The position numbers and the translations under genes were made by a program. Positions 43,405 to 51,562 of a stretch of DNA of 64,000 nt are shown piece by piece (the first letter of the stretch is position 1; every line of letters starts with the position of its first letter). The notes under the pieces are model-generated. The model saw only the letters and a program-made list of their open reading frames with translations, searched no databases and had not been told where the DNA came from. Source of the DNA: Paenalcaligenes suwonensis. GTDB lineage: Bacteria > Pseudomonadota > Gammaproteobacteria > Burkholderiales > Burkholderiaceae_B. Where the stretch lies: positions 496,001-560,000 of the forward strand of contig NZ_JAANPV010000001.1 in the NCBI RefSeq assembly GCF_011290505.1, in the 5' to 3' direction.

Positions 43405-44313
43405 TTATGCACTCTTCAGATGCAGGCGCGCGCAACGAGCCGCAGCAAGATCCCATGCAGCACAACCTATGCTTTTATAAAACAAGGGGCGGGAGCGGTT
43501 AGGGGGCTGGTGCTGAGCTAGCGCAATAGGCTGCACGAGGTCCCAGTTAACATGCGCTTGCAGTAAGTCTCCCGCCTCATGTGGGCCTGAGGTTTTATCG
43601 TCAATGTAGTGCAGACTGGCTTGCACGGTATCAGCAGAAAACTCAGCCATATCGTGTCGGTAAGCGCCCATCCCTATGAGCAGCCGGTCGGCGCGAGCAG
43701 GGTGGTGATAAATAGGGGTTTCGCTGCTGGTGGTGCCAATGACTACATCGGCATCCTCTGGCACCTCGGTGACGATGGTGAGGGTGATGTGCGGTAAGGC
43801 TTCTTGCAGTACACGTGCTTTGGCAGGGTTGCGAGCCACAATACTGATACGGCATTGTGGATACAGGGCATGCAACGCTTGAGCATGACCTTGCGCTTGT
43901 ACACCTGCCCCTAAAATCGCGGCATGCTGGCAACTGTTTTGCCACAGCAGTCGTATACCCAACATAGACACGGCAGCGGTACGCCTCTCGGTGACGGTGG
44001 GGCCGTCTAGCACAAACAGGGGTAAACCGTTTTCGCCATCGTAAGCGCAGACCAAACCTTGAATGGTGGCTAAACCAGCCTGTGGGTTTTGCGGCATGAT
44101 GTTTACTAACTTATGTATACCTATGTCGTTAGCCGTAGAGGGCATGGATAGCAGTGTTGCCCCAGTAGGGTAGTCTACACTTTGGCGTGTAGGGGCGTGA
44201 ATGTGGCCATGGTGATAATCCAATGCGGCTTGTGCCAGTGCGTCCGTCAGGGCGGGGTATGGTAACGCGGCAGCGGTTGCATGAGCATCCAAGACTGCAA
44301 TAGGGTGATGCAT
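43405..44313 (-). CDS. Ornithine/lysine cyclodeaminase or ketimine reductase family (mu-crystallin)
   Basis: An NAD(P)-dependent enzyme of the OCD/mu-crystallin family, 302 residues from ATG 44313, which has GGAGG upstream. The Rossmann motif AAILGAGVQAQGHAQAL is at about 123-139, with RTAAVSMLG before it and GMGAYRHDMAEF after it. Members deaminate and cyclise ornithine to proline, lysine to pipecolate, or reduce cyclic ketimines such as piperideine-2-carboxylate. It follows a cupin regulator by about 40 nt, in the same orientation as the liv transporter and a FAD oxidase. This context favours a C6 (lysine/pipecolate) substrate, but that is an inference. Confidence 0.85.
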   Translation of the reverse strand: MHHPIAVLDAHATAAALPYPALTDALAQAALDYHHGHIHAPTRQSVDYPTGATLLSMPSTANDIGIHKLVNIMPQNPQAGLATIQGLVCAYDGENGLPLFVLDGPTVTERRTAAVSMLGIRLLWQNSCQHAAILGAGVQAQGHAQALHALYPQCRISIVARNPAKARVLQEALPHITLTIVTEVPEDADVVIGTTSSETPIYHHPARADRLLIGMGAYRHDMAEFSADTVQASLHYIDDKTSGPHEAGDLLQAHVNWDLVQPIALAQHQPPNRSRPLFYKSIGCAAWDLAAARCARLHLKSA

Positions 44314-44354
44314 AGTCTCCTCCAGAGTTGGGGGTGGTTGCCTCATGGCAAACC

Positions 44355-44945
44355 TTATAGTTCTGCTTTGGTGCTAATCCACATAACTTCAGCATCGTCT
44401 GCTCCGCCGTGATTAATCACGCGGTGTAGCATGCGGCTGTCTATGTAAAAACAGTCGCCCTGATGCAGTATTACGGGTTGGTAAAACTCGGTGTGTAGTT
44501 CGATGCTGCCACTCAGTACGTAGACGAACTCTTCGCCTTCGTGACGGCTCCAACCTTCTTGTGGGTCTATATCGTGTGCTTTGATACGCGAAATAAAGGG
44601 CATGATGTGCTTATTGGCCAATTGCGAACACAGCACACGGTGCTCATACATAGGCGTATCATGCCTTTCGCCGTTTCCGGCACGTTCTATGGTGCGTCGC
44701 CCAGCACCCATGTGTTCTTGGGGCGGTGCAAATAACTCGGCTATATCAACCTGAAAGCCGCGTGCCAACCGTAGCAACACATCATAGGTAGGCGAACTTA
44801 AGCCATTTTCTATCTTCGACAAACTGGATGAAGCCACGCCGGTAGCTCGGCTCGCTTGCTCTAGCGTCCAACCGTGCTGTTGGCGCAAGGAGCGTATGCG
44901 TTCAGCTAAGGCCGATACCGAAGACTGCACATCTGGATACGTCAC
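44355..44945 (-). CDS. XRE-family regulator with C-terminal cupin domain
   Basis: A 196-residue transcription factor: an N-terminal helix-turn-helix of the Cro/CI type (about 12-67: IRSLRQQHGWTLEQASRATG then SSSLSKIENGLSSPTYDVL) and a C-terminal cupin (about 115-190: GEEFVYVLSGSIELH, LHQGDCFYID, HRVINHG) that probably binds the effector. Relatives such as PuuR control amine and amino-acid catabolism. It lies between livF and the cyclodeaminase-family gene on the same strand, so it is the most likely regulator of the block. No clear target site was identified beyond the palindromes at 51420-51488. Confidence 0.88.
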   Translation of the reverse strand: MTYPDVQSSVSALAERIRSLRQQHGWTLEQASRATGVASSSLSKIENGLSSPTYDVLLRLARGFQVDIAELFAPPQEHMGAGRRTIERAGNGERHDTPMYEHRVLCSQLANKHIMPFISRIKAHDIDPQEGWSRHEGEEFVYVLSGSIELHTEFYQPVILHQGDCFYIDSRMLHRVINHGGADDAEVMWISTKAEL

Positions 44946-44984
44946 GATAGGATTCCTTATAGGGTGCCAACCAGGCAGAAAACA

Positions 44985-45710
44985 TCAGTGTTTTTTACCG
45001 CCTCCCAAGTACGCGTCACGCACTTGTGGATTGGCAAGAAGCTCGGTACCAGAGCCTGTGAGCGTAATCTGGCCATTGGTCATGACATAGCCACGGCTAG
45101 AAAGCTTTAGGGCGTGGTAAGCGTTTTGCTCTACCAGGAAAATAGTTTTCCCCAACGAGGTGATGTCTTTAAGGATATCGAAAATCTGCGCCACAATCAG
45201 TGGGGCTAAACCTAAGCTGGGTTCGTCTAGCAGAATCATGTCAGGCCTGCCCATTAATGAGCGTGCCATCGCCAACATTTGCTGTTCACCACCCGATAAG
45301 GTGCCTGCTCGTTGGTTTCTACGTTCTTTTAGTCTAGGAAACAAGGCAAACATCTCTGTTTTATCGGCGTCTGCATGTTCCATACCTATAGGTAGGGTGC
45401 CGATAAGTAGGTTTTCCTCTACGGTCATGGCAGGGAAAATTCGTCGTCCTTCGGGTACTTGCGACAAGCCTTGCCGGGCGATGTGATGAGGGGGCAAGTT
45501 AGCCAAGTTCGTGCCATTAAAAATAATCTCACCTTTGCGTATTTTCGGTAGTCCAAAAATACTCATCAGTAAGGTGCTTTTACCCGCGCCGTTTGCGCCA
45601 ATTAAGCACACGATCTCGCCACGGTTTACATGTAGGGATACGTCGTGCAGTACTTGAATGGCACCGTAGCCATTACAGACGTTTTTAATATCCAATAAGG
45701 CTGAGCTCAT
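44985..45710 (-). CDS. livF: Branched-chain amino-acid type ABC transporter ATPase LivF
   Basis: One of two ATPases of a HAAT-family importer, 241 residues. Walker A GANGAGKST is at about 38-46, signature LSGGEQQMLAMAR near 140, Walker B MILLDEPSLGL follows, and the switch His lies in FLVEQNAYHAL. The start overlaps the stop of livG by four bases. The frame is intact, unlike those of livM and livJ in the same cluster. Confidence 0.93.
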   Translation of the reverse strand: MSSALLDIKNVCNGYGAIQVLHDVSLHVNRGEIVCLIGANGAGKSTLLMSIFGLPKIRKGEIIFNGTNLANLPPHHIARQGLSQVPEGRRIFPAMTVEENLLIGTLPIGMEHADADKTEMFALFPRLKERRNQRAGTLSGGEQQMLAMARSLMGRPDMILLDEPSLGLAPLIVAQIFDILKDITSLGKTIFLVEQNAYHALKLSSRGYVMTNGQITLTGSGTELLANPQVRDAYLGGGKKH

Positions 45711-46534
45711 ACCTGTTCCTCTGTTGCTGTACCTAGGTAAGCGGCAATGACTTTCGGGTTGTTGCGTATGTCGTCGGGGCAGCCTTGAGCGATGACTTCA
45801 CCGTGGTCTAACACCACAATGTGATTGGAAATATCCATGACCAAACCCATGTCGTGTTCAATTAACAGCACGGTGACGCCAAACTCATCGCGCAGCAGGT
45901 GAATCAGTGAGGCCAAGTGATCGGTTTCAGAGGGGTTTAAGCCCGCAGCAGGCTCATCCAAACAAATCAGCAAGGGCTCAGTACACATGGCCCTGGCAAT
46001 TTCCAGAATACGTTGTGAACCGTAGGGCAGCTCGCCAGCCAAGCGGTTAGCTTGGTGAGCCATGCCCAAGCGTTCTAGCCATTGCATGGCGGTTTCTACA
46101 CCTTGGCGTTCGCGGTCTTCAAAACGGGCTGATGCCCACATGCCGCGCCACAAGTTGCCATCCAAATGTCGGTGTTGGGCAACCAGCAGGTTTTCCAGCA
46201 CGGTCATGTCTTGGAAAAGACGGATGTTCTGAAAAGTACGCGCAATGCCTGCCCTAGTAACTTGGTGCGACCCACCTACTAACGGGCGGGTGAGTAGTTT
46301 GGCCACCTGAGAAATACGACCGTCTTCCCGATGCAAACTAATGACGCCTTCGCTGGCGCGGTAGAAGCCGGTGACGCAGTTAAAAACTGTGGTTTTACCT
46401 GCACCATTGGGGCCAATTAAGGCCGTAATAGAATGGCGCTGTACGTCGAAGTTAACGTTGTTGTTGGCAATAATGCCGCCAAAACGCTGGGTAAGTTGGC
46501 GTACGGTTAGGATGGGATCATGCGTATTAGTCAT
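45707..46534 (-). CDS. livG: Branched-chain amino-acid type ABC transporter ATPase LivG
   Basis: The second ATPase of the importer, 275 residues from ATG 46534, which has GGAGG upstream (the frame is open to 46567). Walker A is GPNGAGKTT, the Q-loop FQNIRLFQDMTV and the Walker B LICLDEPAAGLNP; the signature is degenerate (LPYGSQRILEIARA), which is normal for LivG. It overlaps the 3' end of livM by 8 bp and the livF start by four. The substrate range of such ATPases is set by the missing binding protein. Confidence 0.93.
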   Translation of the reverse strand: MTNTHDPILTVRQLTQRFGGIIANNNVNFDVQRHSITALIGPNGAGKTTVFNCVTGFYRASEGVISLHREDGRISQVAKLLTRPLVGGSHQVTRAGIARTFQNIRLFQDMTVLENLLVAQHRHLDGNLWRGMWASARFEDRERQGVETAMQWLERLGMAHQANRLAGELPYGSQRILEIARAMCTEPLLICLDEPAAGLNPSETDHLASLIHLLRDEFGVTVLLIEHDMGLVMDISNHIVVLDHGEVIAQGCPDDIRNNPKVIAAYLGTATEEQV

Positions 46535-48019
46535 GTTTGCCTCCGGCAAAAGCAGGGCGTTTAGCACGTATTAGCCCATGTGGACGCCAGATCATCATCA
46601 AAATCATCAGTACACCAAACATCAAAATACGGTAGTCGGCTAAATCACGTAATAGCTCGGGTAATAAGGTAAGCGCCAAGGCAGCAATCACCACACCCAG
46701 CATAGACCCCATGCCTCCTAGCACCACAATGGACAAGATCAGCACCGACTCGAAGAAGTTAAACGAGGTGGGGTTAATGAAACCTTGGTAGGTGGCGAAG
46801 AACACGCCCGCAATACCGCCGGCAATTGCCCCAATGGTAAAGGCCGATAATTTAATGGTGACGTGATTAATACCCAGTGAACGGCAGGCGATCTCGTCTT
46901 CGCGTAAGGCTTCCCACGATCTGCCAAGCGGCATGTAGCGCAAGCGGTTGAAAAAACGCAATGTGATGGCGACTACGGTAAACAGCACCAAGTAAATGAA
47001 TAGAAACTTGTAATCACCGTGGTACGACAAACCAAAGAACTCATGAAAAGGCGGGTTGCCATTGCTACTGCGGCGTGCAAACTCCATACCAAAAAACGTA
47101 GGAGAGGGGGCGGCAGCACCGTTAGGCCCACCGGTTACATCAGCCCAGTTGGTTAAGACCAAGCGGATAATTTCCCCGAATCCCAAGGTCACAATAGCCA
47201 AGTAATCGCCGTGCATACGCAGCACGGGAAAGCCCAGCAATGCACCGCAAGTGCCAGCCACAATAGGTACTAGCAGCAGTGCTGTCCAGAAACCAAAATC
47301 AAAGTATTGCGCGCCTAGTGCCAGTAAGTACGCCCCTACGGCATAAAACCCCACAAAGCCCAAACCAGCAGGCCCGCCATACCCACGACGATGTTTAGCC
47401 CTAAGCCTAGCAGCACATAAATCAGCGCTAACGTGAGGTTACTGATCCATACTTTGGGCAGTAAGCCGGTGAGGTTTAGCAAAATAGGTAATGACACACC
47501 GGCTAAGAACAACAGCGGTACGTAGATTTTCCAGGCATTTTTCTGGCCGCGAGGTTTAGGTAGGCTTACTCCAAATACAAACAGAATAAACAAGCTAATT
47601 AAGACCAGCGCCGAACTGGCGCCTACCGCAATTACCCCTTGCCAGCCCAAAAAGCAGGCAAACAGGGCAAACAGCACACAACTGCCAAACACCCGCAGGT
47701 TTTTGATCGTAGAGGGGGCAGAGGTGGACTCTACGGTGATGTCATCCGAAGCGTTTTTTTGCTGCAAACGTTGCAGTAACCGGTTGCCAGCCGGCAGTTG
47801 CGCCAAGATAGACACACCAAAGCGTACAACGGCGACCAAAATAGCCAGACTGATACCGTTTAGCAGTATGGGAGTGCGCTCTGGCAGGAATTTAAAATCG
47901 TATTGGTTCAATACCAAGTTGGTAATGGGGCCCAGCAAGATCAAGGTGACCACGCCAGCAATCAAGGCATCCTTAATAGAATGTCCCCACGAAATGGGAG
48001 TAGGGGTAGTGGTATGCAT
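46527..48019 (-). pseudogene. livM: livM permease gene broken by a one-base deletion
   Basis: Two adjacent frames together encode one LivM permease: 48019-47336 gives the N-terminal part, ending GLNIVVGMAGLLVWALWGFMP and a stop (quoted here as GMAGLLVWALWGFMP), and 47363-46527 gives the rest, from GFVGFYAVGAYLLALG. The usual family sequence at the junction is GLAGLLDLGFVGFYAVGAY. Inserting one base (A on the coding strand) between 47365 and 47364 changes GTTTGG to GATTTGG and restores exactly this reading, so a single base is missing. The corrected protein is about 497 residues. A sequencing error remains possible; a GGGTTTT heptamer just before the stop could allow some -1 frameshifting. Confidence 0.85.
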
Positions 48020-48022
48020 GGA

Positions 48023-48946
48023 TTACACCTTTTCCACTGCTGGGCGTCCGAGTAGGCCGCTGGGTTTGAATATCAACACCAGCACCAATACGCTGAATGC
48101 AAACACATCTTTGTAATCGCTGTTCACGAAGCCAGCGAAAATAGATTCCAATACACCTAGCAACAGCCCGCCTAGCATGGCACCCGGTAAGGAACCAATC
48201 CCACCCAGTACTGCTGCACTAAAGGCTTTCAAGCCAATAATGAAACCCACATAAAAATCAAAAGAACCGTAGCTCAACGTCACCAGCACACCCGCAATCG
48301 CGGCCATGACGGAACCAATCACAAACACCATGGACACAATACGGGCACTATTAATACCCAAAATGGTGGCCATTTTGCGGTCTTGCTGTACAGCCCTACA
48401 TTGACGGCCTAGGCTAGTGCCATGAATTAACCAGGTCAGTATTGCCATGGCGGCCACGCTTACGCCAATAATGATCAAGTTCATTAGGCGTATTTGGATG
48501 AAGTTTTCATCATCGCCAATACGGAAACTGCCCGAAACCAGAATAGGTACCCCTTGTACGTTGGGGCCTTGCGCAAGTTGCACGTAGTTTTGCAGTACCA
48601 ACGACACCCCAATAGCAGTAATTAATGGAGCCAAACGGGTAGTGCCGGTGAGCGGTTTATAGACCGTGCGCTCAATGGACCATCCATATAGACCAGTAAT
48701 GGCCATGGTCACAATCAGCGTGGTGAGTAACGCGAAAGGTACAGATTGAATGCCAAAGAAAGAAATAACAGCAAGGGTAATGGCGGAAATATAAGCACTC
48801 ACCATATAGATGTCACCATGGGCAAAGTTAATCATGCCGATGATGCCGTACACCATGGTGTAGCCGACTGCGATAAGACCATACACCGAGCCTAAGGTTA
48901 GGCCGTTGATGATCTGTTGACCAAAGATATAGAAGTCCATGGACAC
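48023..48946 (-). CDS. livH: Branched-chain amino-acid type ABC transporter permease LivH
   Basis: Intact 307-residue inner-membrane permease of the HAAT family with eight or so helices. Typical segments are INGLTLGSVYGLIAVGYTMVYG at the N-terminus (given as GLTLGSVYGLIAVGYTMVYG), NFAHGDIYM, the loop TRLAPLITAIGVSLVLQN, and GLKAFSAAVLGGIGSLPGA near residue 230. It stops 3 nt before livM starts. A large imperfect palindrome (48959-48982) separates it from livJ, as is common where the binding protein is made in excess. Confidence 0.93.
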   Translation of the reverse strand: MSMDFYIFGQQIINGLTLGSVYGLIAVGYTMVYGIIGMINFAHGDIYMVSAYISAITLAVISFFGIQSVPFALLTTLIVTMAITGLYGWSIERTVYKPLTGTTRLAPLITAIGVSLVLQNYVQLAQGPNVQGVPILVSGSFRIGDDENFIQIRLMNLIIIGVSVAAMAILTWLIHGTSLGRQCRAVQQDRKMATILGINSARIVSMVFVIGSVMAAIAGVLVTLSYGSFDFYVGFIIGLKAFSAAVLGGIGSLPGAMLGGLLLGVLESIFAGFVNSDYKDVFAFSVLVLVLIFKPSGLLGRPAVEKV

Positions 48947-48958
48947 ACACTCCAGGTT

Positions 48959-48982
48959 GGCGGGCAGCGATCGCTACCCGCC
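48959..48982 (-). promoter_or_regulatory. Intercistronic hairpin between livJ and livH
   Basis: GGCGGGCAGCGA and TCGCTACCCGCC are inverted repeats with one mismatch. There is no T-run; it probably protects the livJ message or dampens read-through. Confidence 0.65.
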
Positions 48983-49000
48983 GGGATAAGCGAAAACGGT

Positions 49001-50121
49001 TTACTTCAGTTCGGCATATCCACCGTTGTCATCCCACTGGTACATGACATAGTTGGCTACTTTTAAGTCGCCTTTGCTATCCCACTCTTTAGGGCCCAGT
49101 ACGGTTTGCACCTGATTGGCCTTCATCCAGTCAGCCAGTTCTACACCGCTGGTGGAGTTAGTGCCTTCTAGCGCGGCGGCCAAGGCTTGTACACCGGCGT
49201 AGGCATATAGCGTGAAGCCGTCAGATTTCTTCCCCTCGGCGGTCAGTTTGGCGACCACGTCTTTACTGCTTTCCATGTTGCGAGGGTCTTGAGGGAAGGT
49301 CATGTACACGCCGCTGGAGTACTGTGGGCCACCCGCAGCGGTGACGAAGGCAGGGTCAACAATGCCATCATCAGACACAAAAGGTTGTTTCATGCCTTGT
49401 TCGCGCATCTGGCGTACCAGCGTACCGGCTTCACCGTGCAAGCCACCAAAGAAAACAGCATCCACATCGGCACTACGCATGCGAGTTACCAACGCGTTGT
49501 AGTCACGCTCGCCACGGTTCACACCGTCAAACACGACGACTTCTACGCCAGCACCTTCAACGGCTTTGCGTGTGGCATCGGCCAATCCACGGCCATAGGT
49601 ATCTTTGTCGTGGATGACGGCAATACGTTTGGCTTTGAGGTCATTCGCGATGAAGTCGCCAATCACTAAGGCTTGCTGGTCATCCCTACCCACAATACGT
49701 GTCACTGTAGGCATATCACGCTCGGTAATGACAGGGTTGGTAGCACCGCAGGCCATCGACAGCACATCGGCCTCATCGTAAATTTCTGTGGCGGGGTATG
49801 ACTAGAAGAGCAGAAGTGGCCTACTACACCTGCCACTTTTTCTTGGTCAGCCAATCGGTTGGCAACGGCTACAGCTTGCTTGGGTTCGCAAGCATCATCA
49901 CCTTTGATCAGTTCAATCTGTTTACCGTTCACACCGCCATTGGCGTTGATCTGTTCAGCGGCTGCGACAGCACCAATCCACAACTGGTCGCCAAAGGCTG
50001 CATTCGCGCCGGTAAAGGGACCAGCAATAGCAATTTTGACGGTTTCGGCGGCAGATGCTGCGAAGGGAAGCGCCAAGCAAAGTGTGGCGGCCATCACGGA
50101 AAAAGCAAACTTCCTTTTCAT
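49001..50121 (-). pseudogene. livJ: Branched-chain amino-acid type binding protein gene broken by a frameshift
   Basis: The N-terminal frame (50121-49702) has a signal peptide (ALPFAASA) and the binding-protein opening VKIAIAGPFTGANAAFGDQL, but after GVVGHFCSSS it leaves the family sequence. The C-terminal frame (to 49001) continues correctly with ATEIYDEADVLSMACGATNP. Adding one base between 49801 and 49800 gives CSSSTYPATEIYDEAD and a single protein of about 373 residues. The binding protein determines substrate, so its loss would silence the importer unless another protein substitutes. The other explanation is a sequencing error. Confidence 0.85.
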
Positions 50122-50184
50122 TTCATTGTCTCCTGATTATTGGAATAGTTGGTGCTGCGTTGTGCCGGTGGGCAAAAGGAGTTG

Positions 50185-51366
50185 TTACACGACGTTTTTC
50201 TCAATCAAGGGCTGATTTTCCAAAACACGTTGCCAGCCTAGGCGAGTGAGATCCAACGAGCGGAAGTGGCCATATACCACTAGCTCACTTAGCGCTCTAC
50301 CTACAGCAGGGGCCTGCTGCATACCATGCCCGCTCAAGCCGTTAGCAAAGAGCAGGTTTTGCATCTGGGGGTGAGCTCCCAGAATCAGGTTCTGATCCAA
50401 TAAATTCATGTCGTAGTGACCCGCCCAACTGCGCACTAGGCGTAGGGCTTCAAAGCCCGGCACACGTTCCGCTAAGAGAGGCCACAGCAAGTCATCGAAT
50501 AGTTCGTGTTGCACATCAAAATCAGTGCACGGAGGGTCTTGGTCGGCAGAGGGGGCTATACCGGCAATAAAGCCTTCGCCTTCAGGACGGAAGTACGCAC
50601 CAGTAGGGTCAATGACCATGGGGCAGCCGGGCACGTGTGCGGGAGAGGTAAAGTAGAAAACGCTGCGTTTATGCGATTGCACAGGTAGCTCAATGCCCGC
50701 TGTTTGTGCCAAACGGGTAGCGTCGGTTCCGGCGGCATTAATCACGAATTTGGCATGAATCTTTTCGCCATTTTCTAGCTCTACTCCGTTAATGCTGCCG
50801 TTCTGGTGCAAGAGTTTTTGCACGCGAGCAGCTCGGTAGGTGGCACCCAGCGAGATGGCTTTGCGGCGCATGCCTTGCATCATGCCGTATGCATCTAACC
50901 AACCTTCACCGCTTAAACCCAACGAACCCGCAGCAAGGTCGCTGGTGTTCATCCATGGGTATTTGGCAGCCAGCTCAGCGGCGGCAAACATTTGTATGTC
51001 AGCGCCTTCCGCTTGTTGTGTTTGCAGGTTAGAGCGCAAGACCTCTTCGCCTTCAGCGGTTGCTAAAAACAGGTAACCCCCTTCCACAAAGGCGGGGTCA
51101 GAGGAATCACCGTTTACATCCATGTTGTGTTTGAACTGGCGCAAAAACTCCGTGCCAAACATGGACATACGGATATTTTCAGGCGTGGAGAACTGATGGC
51201 GTATTGATGCAGCAGACAGGGTGGTAGCGCAATGTTGGTAACTGGGGTCTTGTTCCAGCACCAGCACCTTGCCTTTGAAATCGGGGTTGGACAGTAGGAA
51301 ATAGGCGGCAGAGCTACCTGTAGCAGCACCCCCTACGATCACGACATCAAACAGCTGGGTTTCCAT
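50185..51366 (-). CDS. FAD-dependent amine/imino-acid oxidase (DAO family)
   Basis: A flavoprotein of 393 residues from ATG 51366 (GGAGAA upstream). The dinucleotide-binding motif VVIVGGAATGSSAAYFL is at residues 6-22 and the second FAD strand at VLVLEQD; the C-terminal GLSGHGMQQAPAVGRALSELV is typical of DAO-fold sarcosine, glycine, proline or pipecolate oxidases. It is divergent from an ALDH7-type dehydrogenase and precedes a liv-type importer on the same strand. An L-pipecolate oxidase role, giving piperideine-6-carboxylate for the dehydrogenase, fits best; other N-methyl or cyclic amino acids cannot be excluded. Confidence 0.82.
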   Translation of the reverse strand: METQLFDVVIVGGAATGSSAAYFLLSNPDFKGKVLVLEQDPSYQHCATTLSAASIRHQFSTPENIRMSMFGTEFLRQFKHNMDVNGDSSDPAFVEGGYLFLATAEGEEVLRSNLQTQQAEGADIQMFAAAELAAKYPWMNTSDLAAGSLGLSGEGWLDAYGMMQGMRRKAISLGATYRAARVQKLLHQNGSINGVELENGEKIHAKFVINAAGTDATRLAQTAGIELPVQSHKRSVFYFTSPAHVPGCPMVIDPTGAYFRPEGEGFIAGIAPSADQDPPCTDFDVQHELFDDLLWPLLAERVPGFEALRLVRSWAGHYDMNLLDQNLILGAHPQMQNLLFANGLSGHGMQQAPAVGRALSELVVYGHFRSLDLTRLGWQRVLENQPLIEKNVV

Positions 51367-51419
51367 GATTAACAATTCTCCGGTATCGGATACGAGTGGT
51401 TGTACGTTGTGATGCTATT

Positions 51420-51488
51420 ATTTTCATAATTGTGAAAATATTTTATTAGTGTTTTCCCTTTGAGTATAAATTTTCCTATACGAAAAAT
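51420..51488. promoter_or_regulatory. Two similar inverted repeats in the divergent oxidase/dehydrogenase promoter
   Basis: ATTTTCA-N6-TGAAAAT (51420-51439) and a diverged copy, ATTTTC-N6-GAAAAAT (51470-51488), have centres about 50 nt apart, close to five helical turns. They lie in the A/T-rich 196-nt gap between two divergent genes and may bind a common regulator that loops the DNA. Confidence 0.5.
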
Positions 51489-51562
51489 GATATTCTGATT
51501 AGAAATACGGTGACCTGCTAGTTGCCGGAACTTTGTCCCCTGTTCATTGGATGGAAATTGCT

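Noticed and set aside
47336-47375. Programmed frameshifting as the main explanation for the split livM
   Set aside because: The family sequence is restored exactly by one added base, GGGTTTT is not a strong site in bacteria, and livJ has a comparable defect without any heptamer.
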